A stretch of 64,000 nucleotides of DNA from Gadus chalcogrammus (Eukaryota; Chordata; Actinopteri; Gadiformes; Gadidae): contig NC_079422.1 in the NCBI RefSeq assembly GCF_026213295.1, positions 25,334,218 to 25,398,217 of the forward strand, in the 5' to 3' direction. Below, in pieces: positions 29,601 through 41,603 of this stretch. Position 1 is the first letter of the stretch. The number at the start of each line of letters is the position of its first letter. The notes under the pieces were generated by a model. That model was not told where the DNA came from and searched no databases. It saw only the letters and a program-made list of their open reading frames with translations. Both the position numbers and the translations under genes were made by a program.

Positions 29601-31442
29601 TCTTCTCAAATCAGATTTTTTTCCACCTAACAGTAAACACAGCTATTAAATGAATATTTCTCAGAGCATCAATTAAACACTGGTGTGATCAATTCAAAAC
29701 ACTTCCATCAAAATACTATTTACATATGTTTTGGCTTTATGAGGACATTTAACATATTCCAATGAATACAATTGTTTAGAAATAGCTTTCTTTCTTTTTT
29801 TTGGAATTAGGTGGTACAGATAGTATAAAGACTGTTGCCATATTGTAGTACAAAACTGAATAGATGTCATGTCAATATTGCATTGACACAATTGTATCAG
29901 AATAGGATACAATGCATATTTGTCTATCCAATGAGCTCAAATGGGCTAAACTCACAATGCCAGCTTCCCAGAGTCATACTGTACACCTATAGTTGATGCT
30001 GCAACATCAACTATACAATACACCAATGTTACCTATTTTGGTAAATTACAGAACAGTTATTGCACTGATAAGTAAAATGAAATACACGACAGTAAGAAAA
30101 TGTTTAGACTGTCTTTCGGGGGATATAATGATGAAATCAGTGCAAGTACAAAAAGGTAACGAAGCAAATATATTTTACTGTAATACAGTTTTGCCTGTTT
30201 TGCCAGTTGAGTTTGAACAGGTGAGAATTGAGTTAGACTTATTGGTTATGAGCTGTTGTGTTTTGAAGGCCAGTGTGATCCAGGTGAACCAAGTGTGCCA
30301 AATGATGATATTTGTGCTTAGAGATAAGCAAAAATGTGATAACAGTGTAATTGCGCTTAGACTTTAGCAGTCTGGAGTCTTGTAAATTATACATGAGATT
30401 CAAGTTCGCAGAATTGTGTGCATAGTTCCATTTTTTTTTCTGTGTTTTACAATCGAGAAAAACTGTAAGCATGTTTAAATGAAGCCTTGTTGTCCCTACA
30501 GGTGTCCAACATCCTAAAGTATCTGTTTCCAGTGCCCAAAGAGGACAGCAAACGCGTGATTACCTTCTCCAACCAGGAGGACTTCATTTCCTTCAGGTCA
30601 ACATGAAAACACATTGATTAGGGCATTATAAATATTTAATTATAAATATAAAATCGGGCATTATATTCCATGGTTGTCTGGGGATGATGTTAAGGATCTA
30701 AAATGTGTTTTGTGTATTTGCAGACATCACACCTATAAGAAAACGGACCACAAGAACGTTGCCCTGACAGAAGTAGGACCCAGGTTTGAGATGAAATGTA
30801 AGTATGACCCTGTTGAAACCATGATCCCTCAAAGAGTAGATGCTAGAGGGAGCACTTCAACTCCCTGAACAAGCTGGACTGAAGACAGTCATCTCAAGTG
30901 GTTTAGTTTGAGTTGCATCTCCATGGTAATTGTCTTACAGAATGTTTAAAGGGGTTATTTTATGCCACCAGGTGTGAGCGTGATTAGCCATTACAAGCCG
31001 TTTGAAAATCTGCACTTTCCTGTGTTTTTTAGTGACATCACAAGTGTGTCCACCTAGATGTATGATGGATAGATGGGGAACATTTTTTTCAACAGTCCAC
31101 TACGTAGGCTGGTTGCCTGATCTATCCAGTGTACATCTAGGTGGACACGCCCACTTGTGATGTCACTAAACCACAGGAAAAGGCAGATTTTCTAACTGGA
31201 GCGGTGTCTGATAGCCACGTGACTTACTAGGTCGAACTACATCCTCTTTAATCCTGTATTCATCTATTCTATGTGGCTCTAGGGTGCAGAGGTTCTGGTT
31301 TTTATTCTAACTCTGCGTGTCTTCTCCAGTGTACATGATCAAGCTAGGCACCCTGGAGAACGAGAGCGCCGCAGACATCGAATGGCGCCACCATGCATAC
31401 ACCAACACAGCCAGGAAGAGGAAGTTCCTCAGTGTGGAGTAG
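26639..31442 (+). CDS. imp4: U3 small nucleolar ribonucleoprotein IMP4
   Basis: Nucleolar Brix-domain protein of the U3 snoRNP (Mpp10-Imp3-Imp4 subcomplex), needed for 18S rRNA processing. Exons: 26639-26641 (the ATG alone), 26835-26943, 27079-27162, 27241-27350, 27798-27930, 28986-29140, 30502-30596, 30724-30797 and 31330-31442. The total of 876 bp gives 291 residues, the same as human IMP4. The protein reads M then LRREVRLRREYLYRKAQ, then the Brix domain with TTSRDPSSRLKMFAKEVKL, LPFGPTAYFTLYNVVMRHD and VGPRFEMKLYMIKLG, ending RKRKFLSVE. The start exon is the weakest call: ATG is followed directly by a poor donor (GTTCGT), but the phase fits the family start MLRRE. Several introns hold transposons but none holds a junction minisatellite. 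ATTAAA at 31586-31591 is a likely poly(A) signal. Confidence 0.94.
27498..27755 (+). mobile_element. tRNA-derived SINE, copy 2 (imp4 intron 4)
   Basis: Starts GCTCGGGAGGTAGAGC (A-box-like), then GGTTGCTAGTTCAATCCCC (B-box-like), a shared body with CTGACGAGCTGGCTGTCGCC, and the tail GTCGCTTTGGATAAAAGCGT. It is the cleanest of the four plus-strand copies. The tRNA-like head is part of the SINE, not a tRNA gene. Confidence 0.85.
28013..28660 (+). mobile_element. SINE-like dispersed repeat split by a hAT-type MITE (imp4 intron 5)
   Basis: The left part at 28013-28123 has TTTAGCAGACGCTTTTATTC and CAATAAGTACA. The right part at 28574-28660 has GGATGTTCATGG and CACTAACAATTGCTAGGTTA. Joined, they match the uninterrupted relatives at 33355-33525 and 45038-45195. 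The 450-bp insert is described separately. Confidence 0.75.
28124..28573. mobile_element. hAT-type MITE nested in an older SINE-like repeat
   Basis: The ends TAGGGGTGTGCA and TTCACACCCCTA are inverted repeats. Flanking 8-bp copies read GTCGGTAA (28116-28123) and GTCGGTAT (28574-28581), the target-site size of hAT elements. At 450 bp there is no coding capacity. The insertion is younger than its host repeat. Confidence 0.8.
29492..30465. mobile_element. Non-autonomous Tc1-like element, 974 bp (imp4 intron 6)
   Basis: The ends CAGTTTTTCTCAATTGTTTA and the complement of AATCGAGAAAAACTG are inverted repeats flanked by TA. The terminal sequence is close to that of the transposon at 21313-23751, so it may be mobilised by the same transposase family. 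No transposase remnant was recognised. Confidence 0.75.
30943..31255. mobile_element. Foldback MITE in imp4 intron 8, copy 1
   Basis: The left end TTTAAAGGGGTTATTTTA and right end CATCCTCTTTAA are inverted. Inner arms carry GTGACATCACAAGTGTGTCC and GGACACGCCCACTTGTGATG. A related element is at 55855-56095. Confidence 0.65.
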
Positions 31443-31749
31443 GATCTATGCCCCCACCCCCACTTCATCAGTTCAGATGATGATGATTATGTGGTCATTA
31501 TGTTTTGCTATGTGTTGTGAATAAGGCAAGGGTATGCATTTTTACTGTATCTTTGCGTATAATTTGTATCTGATCCATTTATGTGATTAAAATATTTGTA
31601 ATATCTATTAATTGTTTCATTTATGTACAATTTTGAGTGAAAGGAATTAAGAGTACTTTGATTGAATGTTTAAGAGGGGTTGAAAATGGAAGTGCGTTAT
31701 ATGTTTCAAGATGTAAACAGATTCAAGATTGCAAAGTGTAGCATCAAAG
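31443..31749. other. Short imp4 3' UTR and imp4-araf gap
   Basis: ATTAAA at 31586-31591 is the probable imp4 poly(A) signal. No other feature is visible before the araf promoter. Confidence 0.5.
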
Positions 31750-31937
31750 TTGAAATACTCACTATAATAAAATAAACTCCACCGCTCGCGCACCTTGTAT
31801 CTGGTTGTGGTGACTCTGGGCGTGGCGTCGAGGGGCCGTCCAATCAGGAGGCGGCATCGCGGAGGTTTTCCGTTTTCCCAGAAATTCTCGACGAGATCCG
31901 ATTTTGAGATTGAGAGCTTTCAAGATGGCTGCCCCAG
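31750..31937 (+). promoter_or_regulatory. araf: araf promoter and first exon with alternative in-frame start
   Basis: CCAAT lies at 31841-31845 and a YY1/initiator-like AAGATGGCTGCC at 31922-31933. ATG 31925 begins a 13-nt coding stretch (MAAP plus one base) ending at a good donor GTAAGAG. Joined to the next exon (acceptor ending 33621) it stays open and in frame through to the Ras-binding domain, adding 36 residues. So this is either a 5' UTR exon or an alternative N-terminus. Confidence 0.6.
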
Positions 31938-33354
31938 GTAAGAGTTTCAGCTCCACTCAAACCGGATAAAACACTTCGTTTTCGGGGGTTTCATCTTGCG
32001 ACGAAACAACCACAGAAACGGCAAACTCTTAATCTACCCGGACGAACTGCACGTTATTCGCATCCGCTCCGACTAAGTCATGGAAATAAGTTGACAAAGC
32101 CGACGCGGGTCGGTCCGCCACCACCGCAGTCATTAGTCGCGTTAGCTCGCTAGCACTGGCGTGCATCGCCGAGCTTGAGCTACCGCGGTTAGCCCGTTAG
32201 CGTTAGCCTCGCTTAGCTTAGCATCCGAGGTTATGCTACTGCGGTTTGCCAGTCAGCGTTAGCCTCGCTTAGCTTAGCATTCGATCTTAAGCTACTGTGG
32301 TTAGCCCACTAGCGTTAACTTAGTTTAGCTTAGCATGGCTACGTGCTAATCCCGGTCCCGTGCGGAGCGGGGTGGCGCGTCAGACGTCAGGATCAGTCAA
32401 CATCGGGGCTTTATGAAGGAGCGCTGCCTACCACGGTTGACTCTCGGGGAGACCGGGCGGCGGAGTGGGGAGACGACCGCAGTAGGGAGCGCTCCTTCCT
32501 AAAGCCTCCCATCATTACATGTCAGATCAGAACCCCCGATGCTAAGCTACACTGTTATCGTCGTTCTGATTGAAGGCAGACTTATTAATTTGCTGTAGCT
32601 CTGTCCTCCCCTCCCTGAAGTGCTTTTGTGTGAGGGGCCTTTTTGAACTTTTTGAATCACTTTTTAATGACTTTTTAACCATTGACATCGTCTGTGTGTT
32701 TCACCCTGAAGTTCTGAGGTGTGTGTGAGTTTAAATACAGCGTTTTATTTGGTCCACTGTACGGGTCTAGACGCGATGGTTTTGATTGGAGTCAGAAAAT
32801 GTTTCAGTGTTTGTTTAATGTGTTTTTATTGGGATGCTGCGGCATCATCAAGTGTCAAACGGCTGACCGCCTTCCTGTCATTTTTTAATGTACGGTAGAG
32901 ATGCACTGACAGCCGTGTTTTGCTGATGTGTACCCTACCCATGAGGTTTGGCTGACTTCAGCTCAATCCGCTGCGACTATCGAGTTGAACATTGCTCGGT
33001 CATACATTGCACATGGATTATACATTTTCGACGTGTGGCGTATCATACATGTGCAAAGATGTTGAGCATTTGTTTACATTTCTACATGTACCATTACGGT
33101 AAAAAAAAGAGAGGCCGTATAAAGAACTTGAGTTTAGTGCTTGTTATTTAGTGCTTTGTTTGTTAGTTAGTTAGTTATTAAAGTGATATGTTTGTGGTGT
33201 ATACTATAACAATGGCGGTTAGTATAGTAAATGTAGTGCTTGATTGCAGTCACTAAAAGTGACTTTAACGAAAGTGCCGTATTTTGAGAAGAAGGGATGG
33301 GAGAAGTTATGCAGGTGTACACACAACACCAAGTAGGCCTTTCTGTCATATCCA

Positions 33355-33525
33355 TTTCCATTTATTGCATTTAGTAGGGGCTTTTATCCACAGCGACTTA
33401 CAATAAATACATTTTTCAGAAGAAAGAGAAACACCAATTTTTCAATGTCTGTACAATAAGGATGTTCATAGTTACAATCGCTAGGTTATTTAACCCATTC
33501 CTCATATACAACAGCTATCCAGGAT
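33355..33525 (+). mobile_element. SINE-like dispersed repeat, copy 2 (araf intron 1)
   Basis: TTTAGTAGGGGCTTTTATCC, CAGCGACTTACAATAAATAC and ACAATCGCTAGGTTATTTAA are shared with copies at 28013 and 45038. Confidence 0.7.
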
Positions 33526-33716
33526 TAGACGCTGTCCACACGTGTTTGTCTAGGGCAGCCCTTTACAGTTGGGTTACAGTTCAGTCGTCACGCGTAACGG
33601 TAGCATGTTGTTAGGTTCCAGGTGAATCCTGCTCTCTCGATCCCGGATCCCAAGTGCATGAAGCCCCCTGGAGGTTGACGAGTCACAGTGTCCCCCGCTC
33701 CACCCCGCCAAGCACC

Positions 33717-36700
33717 ATGTCCTCCACCTCCTCCTCGTGCTCCTCCTCGGGGGAAACCAGTCCAGAGGATGCTCCGCGAGGTGGGGGCACCATCAGGGTC
33801 TTCCTGCCCAACAAACAGAGGACTGTGGTGAGCTGTTTTACTGGTTCAGCGCTAGCTACTTAAAATACCTTTCTCCTCAACCGGTGGAGTGGGTAGGGCT
33901 GCTTGATTATGGGAAAAATCATAATCATGATTATTGGGGGTCAATATTGAAATCCTTGAGAAATTATTTTTGAGTTTGAAAACATGATGTATTTTCTCAG
34001 CATGTCTCTGATTTTTTTTTTTTAAACAGAACTTTGAAGTTTCGCCTTAAAAAAATACACAAAATGGTCAAAAATAAAATGTTCAAATTTTAACGCTTAA
34101 GTACTAGTTACTTAAAATCACTTTCGCCGCAACCAGAGGACTCGGAGGCAAATACAGCGTTTTACTGGTTAATTACTAGCTACTTAAAATTGACATTTCC
34201 CTCTACCAGAGGACTTAGACTAGGCAAATACCGATTTTTACTGTTTAGGTACTAGTTACTTGACATCCCTTTCCCCACAACCGGAGGAATGTGGTGAGAG
34301 GCAAACACAATTCAGCCTTTTACTGGTCAAGTTATACTTACTTAACATTTTCCAAGGACTGAGGTGCAAATGCAGCCTTTTAACGGTTAAGTAATAGTTA
34401 CTTTATACCGTTTTGGATAGCTTTAACTCAAAGCAACCTGAAACGATTTGTATCTGCTAGATTTATGTTGTGGCGTTGCAGGTTGGATAGCTTGCGCTTG
34501 GATGCCTACAGGCAGACAGAGTACATTGCTTTATGAACCCGGTAACCCTTAAAGACAATCTCGCCGGGCACCACCCTGTTCAGCGGATGCTCTTATCCAA
34601 GGACGCAAGTCATTCATGAGCAAGTAGGGGAACTGACCCGGCTCCACCTAGCTGCAGCTACCCCGTCCTCCCGCCTAGTACGGTCGGCTCTGCTTTTTGA
34701 CTCTGTGATGGCTCATCTAGAATGATTACCCCTGTGAATGGGTTAATTTTCTCCGGCACAACACTCATTTGTAAGTGTTATTGCCTTCATCAGGCCTGTT
34801 ATATTTCACAGCCTGGTAATGAGTAAGCGATTGCACAGTCGGTGCCATGTGCCAACAGCTGGGGCCTGTTGCTTCCAGCTCTTGTTATGCGTTGGATTCC
34901 TCGGTGCAACATGGCCCAGGTCGTTAAGCTATAATATCTCCAGACACATGAACTTGTTTTTCTTCTTTTGAAGGGGTTTATTTTCAGTTTTTTTTGTTAG
35001 AAATGAATGTCGTAATATTCATTTCTTTCAGTCTCAGTTGTATCAGTAGCCGACACCAATAAAACAGTTTCTGAAATCGATCTTAGTACATCAACCGGTT
35101 ACAAAACCACATAGACAAATCGGGAGCAAAGCCTTTTTTAAATCGCCGACAAGAGCGAGACGAGGGAGCCCACTGAACAGTCTAGCGTTGTGCGCGTCCA
35201 CGCGGCTCTCACCGTCCCCTGGAAGACGGCCCCGTTGACGCCCTCCCCCCCCCCCCCCGCTGTAGGTCACCGTCCGGCCTGGTCAGACGGTGTACGACAG
35301 CCTGGACAAAGCCCTGAGGATGAGGGGTCTGACGCAGGACTGCTGCGCTGTGTTCCGCCTCCTGGAAGGGTAAGAGATCGCATCACCCTCGGCACGGTCC
35401 TCACCCACTGCGCAGTGATCTCAGGGCCGCATTCCACATCGCCTACTGTCAGGCCCGGCTGCGGGCCGCCGACGTGAGGGGCCGGGCGTTGGAATGGGGC
35501 CGCGGCGGAGATCAGGAGCATGATAGCATGGACTAGATATGAGACATGGGTCGCATTAAAAATACACGCGCGCACCAGAGATGGAAATTAACTTTTTTGC
35601 CCACCAGCCACTGTGGCAGGTAGATTTAAAAATCTACCAGCCACTCATCTTTTTTACCAGCCACTTTTTATACGCTATATATTTTTTAATATATGCGTAC
35701 ATTTTAAACAATATAATAGTAACAATAGATAAGAAAAGTGTTTTTCATACACATCAGTTGGTGTTACGATGACAAGTTTGGGGATAATTCATCTATACAA
35801 AGTATTTTCATTAAAAAACGAATTGACATATTAATAATAAAACAACATGCATGGCTACACCATCATAAGTCAATAGGAACATTTGTTTTTTTGTATTTAC
35901 ATGTGACTGCATACAAATGTGTCCACACAGACATGGTAACTAACGTATGCTAGCAAGCATTATATGCCCTTAACACTAATATTCAGAAGAAAATATGTGT
36001 GGCATTCAGTCCAATTCTGAAAATATATCTGTGGCATTCAGTAGGCCAATGCTGTGGTAAAGTGTGTAAAGTATGACCAAGTGTTTCTTTCTGTTCAATA
36101 GATAGAACTTTATCAATCCCCTGTAGGAGAAATTTGTTAATGTTTGTCCCTATAAAACAATAATGGTAAAATAATAAATACAAAACACGACGGTAACTGA
36201 GTAGGTCAAACCGTCCAATCTGAAGGCTCTACTTAACCACTCCCCCTACTCACTTCCACCAATGCGAAGCGAACAGAACTGAGTAGGGGAGGGCGTAGCC
36301 TAACTAGTTTGTGAACGACCCAGAGAAACGCAACTCAAATTCAATGTGAACAAATATGAGGCTTTAATAAAATCCCGGACGATTTTGAAATTCCGACACA
36401 CATTTTTTAAAAGTGTGTCAAAAAGAGGGCATGTCCGGGCAAAAGAGGACGTCTGGTTACCCTACCGTGTGGAGTGTGAGCGTGTGCATGGGTTGAATTG
36501 CGTGTGTCTCACGCCGAACACGTGAGACTTGAGAGCCCTGTTACCGATATTATCCCGGATATTGACAGTCGCAGTTCAGCAAAAGAGGCGAAGAGGAAGA
36601 AGGGGCCCCGATGTTGACAGTAATGGTTGTGGAACTGTGCAGCGCCGTATAACGAATGTATTAGATATGCAAATCTGATCGGACCTGACTGGAAAGTATT

Positions 36701-39700
36701 ACCCGCCACAGTGGCGGGTGAAGTGACACAATTCACCCGCCACCATACAAATCCACCCGCAAATGGCGTGTGGCGGGTGTTAATTTCCATCCCTGGCGCG
36801 CACACACGCACCGTCAAGACACGTGTATTAATTATATTCCAATAGAAATGAAAGTCCAGTGTTTTTGTGTTTAAAGTAATATTATTTAATGCTTGCATAT
36901 TTTTTACTGTCTGTGAATTCTCTTCAACTTCTTGTGTTGTGTGTGTGTGTGTGTTTGTCTATTCAGCTTATTTTGGGGTATTTCTTGTTTATGTTACATT
37001 TTTGCATATATTTCTTATTGAGATATCTGGTATCTCAATTAGAACAAATTTAAAAACATTTAATTTCGATTGATTTAGGTACCATCCAGTATTATAATTT
37101 ATTATAGTGTTCTATTATTTGATAGAAATTGCACGGACATGGGTTAAACGCACACTTATAGAAAAGCTTGGAATGCATCCTAATGAAACGGTCAACTGTT
37201 GGATGTTCAACGGAAATGCTTCCTCTTGAAGCACGTTGTAGTGTGAAACCATAAGAGCACGTAGGAGCCGTGACTCACGGCTCTCTGTGCTCTGTCTGCC
37301 AGGCGGAAGAGGCTGACGGAGTGGGACACGGACATCACTCCCCTGGTCGGAGAGGAGCTGCTGGTGGAGGTGCTTGACGACGTGCCCCTCACCATGCACA
37401 ACTTCGTAAGTAGCCCCCGTTAACCCCGCAAACACCCCCCTCAGTGGCCAAACGGCGGCAGCAAGCCACAGCCCTTTGTGTCACCTGGGGAGGCTGGTGG
37501 CTCAGGAGGTAGAGCGGCTTGGCCGGTACCCGGAAGGTTGCCGGTTTGATCCCCGGCAACCCCGAGTGTCAAGGCTTCTCTGAGCAAGACGCCTCCCGCT
37601 AACTGCTCCCGACGAACTGGCCGTCGCCTGTCGGGGTTGACTCCGTCGTCGCTGTGTGAATGTGTGGATGAATGTGTGGATGCCCGGCAATGTTGTGAAG
37701 AGCTTTGAGTGGCCACTGAATGATGAATGATAAAATCCCAAACCAGATGAGAACATGGTGTCGTTGTTGTGAAGCGTGAGTCCATCTTGACAAGCGTTCT
37801 TGTTTGTTTTTTAAGCTCCATCCTAAATGCCTTTCGGGCTCTTTCTCACCTCAAACACTCCAGGTCCGCAAGACCTTCTTCAAGTTGGCCTACTGTGACT
37901 TCTGCCACAAGTTCCTCTTCAACGGCTTCAGGTGCCAGACCTGTGGCTACAAGTTCCACCAGCACTGCAGCAGCAAGGTGCCCACGGTGTGCCTGGACAT
38001 GGACACCATCACCAAGAGGTAGGACGCCGGGGCGTGCTCACCAGGGCTCACCAGGGCTCACCAGGGCTCACCAGGGCTCACCAGGGCTCACCAGTGCTCA
38101 CCAGGGCTCACCAGGGCTCACCAGGGCTCACCAGGGCTCACCAGGGCTCACCAGGGCTCACCAGGGCTCACCAGGGCTCACCAATGTTCACCAGGGCTCA
38201 CCAGGGCTCACCAGGGCTCACCATGGCTCACCAGGGCTCACCAGGGCTCACCCGTGCTCACCAGTGCTCACCAGTGCTCACCGGTGCTCACCGGTGCTCA
38301 CCGGTGCTCACCGGTGCTCACCGGTGCTCACCGGTGCTCACCAGTGCTCACTAGTGCCCACCGGTGCCCAACCGTGATCACCAGTGCCCACCGGTGCCCA
38401 CCAGTGCCCGCCAGGGCTCGCCAGGGCTCACCAGGGAGACGACAGCGACCGCACCATATCACCGCAGTCTTTAAAATGCCGATACGATATGTATTGTGAT
38501 TCTGTAAATGTTGCGATACAAGATCAGATATTTTCTGTGATTGGAGTTGGACGTCGGTGTCCACCGTTGATCTCTTAATGAACGTGGCCCAACAGAACGG
38601 AGCTTAGTTGATTAAAATGGACCATAGGAAAATAGATTAAACCCCCCCCCCTCCACTGTGGTACAGTACCACGTATTTTCTTCCTTGCTCAATAAATAAT
38701 AATATATCGGCTCACCTGGTCAGCCCTAGTGACACCATTGGAGGCATCTAGCTTAGCATACGACGCGCTCTGGGTTTGTTTGTTCGGGAGCCCGTGGGAC
38801 AGCCACACCAGATACTCTACACACCGAATGACTAAGGGGTTTAGGATGAGGAAATCGCTTCGTTGATCCATTTTTTAGGATTTCATTCTTTCATGTTTTC
38901 ACTTGTTTTATTGGAAGGTTAATCCAAAAGAATTGCGGTATAATTTTAACGCCACACACTTTGATCACTTTCCAATAAGCAGATCCACAGTGCGACTCAC
39001 ACTGCATCTGCTGCACATTAGGGAAGGAATACGGTTTTGCTTTTTGCACAGGAAAACATGCAAGGACCTCTCTGGTTGACCGTCTGAAATGTGAGCAGCC
39101 TTAGCTCCCCAGCCCCCTCACCTCATCGTCAGTCCCTCCCCGATCCGACTGTTTTGTTCTGATCTCTGTGTTGTCTGTGTTCTCATCTGTCCGTGTGCAG
39201 GTTTCCGCCTAATGCCTGTTCAGACGAATACCCACAGATATCCATACTGCCAGATAGCTCCATATCACAGGGCGACCTAGCCTTAACCCCAGACCCAGCG
39301 GGGTAAGAACTCCCCGCCCGGCCCACCCACGACTGCTCGGGTCTACCCGCTTGTATCGGACACTGGCGTTAGCCACATGCACTCCGTTAGACGCACATGT
39401 GTAACGGTCAGCTCTCTGTAGTTCCGATAATGTAGCCTAGACTGGACACACTTTAGTCACTCGAGACACTTCTGCATAGTGGTCACTAGGGCTGAACGAT
39501 TAATCAAATTCGAAATCGCGATGAAATAGAATACGGTATGCAAATCGCAAAGGCTGCGATTAAAAAACAAACAAAAACAAAGAATGTGATTTGTTACCGC
39601 TACTGACTGGAAATCAGTACGATTTATTTTATTTTTATCTCTTAATTCAACAGTTAAATAAAGACGTTTATAATATAAATTCATCTCAGTACATCGGCCT

Positions 39701-41570
39701 GGCCTAAAGGAAAGAGCAGTTTATATGTTGACTGCTTCCAATGTTGTGTTGGTCATACTAAAGATTGATTTATTTCTTTTTTTTAGTGGATAATACGCAA
39801 CATAAGGAACGTAATAAATTATAAAAATCGCACATTAAATCGCAATCGCAATATTGGTAAAAAAATTCGCAATTTGATTATTTCCCCAAATCGTTCAGCC
39901 CTAGTGGTCACCCATGTATAGTTCAATAGCGTGGAATAGACGATCAATATAGATGTCAATAACGTCCGTCAACAATGTCTACCTCAACTGTCAATGTTTA
40001 CATTTTTTTACGTGTCAATTCTTCCACTACAAACTGTTTTGTATAGATCCGGTTTACTGAGCATCTTTTTATGATATACATGCTTCCTCGTTTCTGTTCC
40101 TGTTTGATTTGTGTGATTCGTGTTACGGCGGTCCTGTTTATTCCGTGTGGGGCTGAGGGCTCCGTCCCGGGTCCCAGAGGTGGATCAGCCCGCTCACGGC
40201 TGCCCCCTGTCTCTGTGCTCCAGGATGGACCTGCTGTCCCCCACCTCGGCCTTCCCCTTCCCCACGCCGGGGGTCGAGGGCCAGTCACTCCAGCGCCACC
40301 GCTCCACCTCCACGCCCAACGTCCATATTATCAGCACCGTGGGCCCCGCCGGGGTCAGCATCATAGAGGTAGGTCCACCTGACCCTAACCTATGACCCCT
40401 GACCCTAACCTGTTGGGGCTAGCATCATCGCTAGGTCACCTTGACCCCTGACCCTAACCTGTGACCCCTGACCCTAACCTGTTGGGGCTGGCATCATCGT
40501 TAGGTCACCTTGACCCCTGACCCTAACCTGTTGGGGCTAGCATCATCGTTAGGTCACCTTGACCCCTGACCCTAACCTGTCAGGCTAGCATTATAGAGGT
40601 AGGTCACCCTGACCCTAACCTATGACCCCGGACTCTACCTGTTGGGGCTAGCATCATAGTTGGGTCACCTTGACCCCTGACCCTAACCTGTTGGGGGTAG
40701 CATCATCGTTAGGTCACCTTGACCCCTGACCCTAACCTGTGACCCCTGACCCTAACCTTTTGGGGCTAGCATCATAGTTGGGTCACCTTGACCCCTGACC
40801 CTAACCTTTAGGGGTTAGCATCATCGTTAGGTCACCTTGACCCCTGACCCTAACCTGTGACCCCTGACTCTAACCTTTTGGGGCTAGCATCATCGTTGGG
40901 TCACCTTGACCCCTGACCCTAACCTGTCAGGCTAGCATTATAGAGGTAGGTCACCCTGACCCTAACCTATGACCCCGGACTCTACCTGTTGGGGCTAGCA
41001 TCATAGTTATGTCACCTTGACCCCTGACGCTAATCTGTCGGGCTAGCATTATAGAGGTAGGTCGACCTGACCCTAACCTATGACCCCTGACCCTTACCTG
41101 TCCGGCTAGCATAATAGAGGTAGGTTACCCTGACCCTAACCTATGACCCCTGACTCTAACCTGGGGCAGGGTCAGCATCATAGAGGTAGGTTACCCTGAA
41201 TCCTGTGGGGCGTGCCCCCCCTGATGAGGCATATGGGGTTGCAGGAGAAGGCTGACCTAAGCGATTCATAATTGATGATCCACTCTAGCAGAGGACCAAT
41301 TTTATGTTCACGGCCTCAAAGACGTCCTGTATGGTTAGGAACTGACTGCCTAATGGTTCATAAACACTTAGTGTGCATTAGAGCGGTGCAATCAGGTTCA
41401 CCGGGATATGGATATCACCGGCAGTATCGAATACGAAAACTAATGTAAATATCGTAAAATATAAAGGAAAAATAACCGATCAGCATAAAATATGAAATGT
41501 GAACCATCCAGTCAGTTCTGATTCATCGGCAGTACTGCCATGCATCACTGAGGGTCACCCAGCTCCAGCT

Positions 41571-41603
<33 letters not shown>

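Noticed and set aside
37769..38377. A 202-residue frame of [10 protein letters not shown] repeats
   Set aside because: It is the 10-bp GCTCACCAGG minisatellite in an araf intron; the exon part is read in another frame.
38034..38435. Counting the GCTCACCAGG array as a ninth junction-derived repeat
   Set aside because: Similarity to the exon edge (ATCACCAAGAG) is too short to separate from chance.
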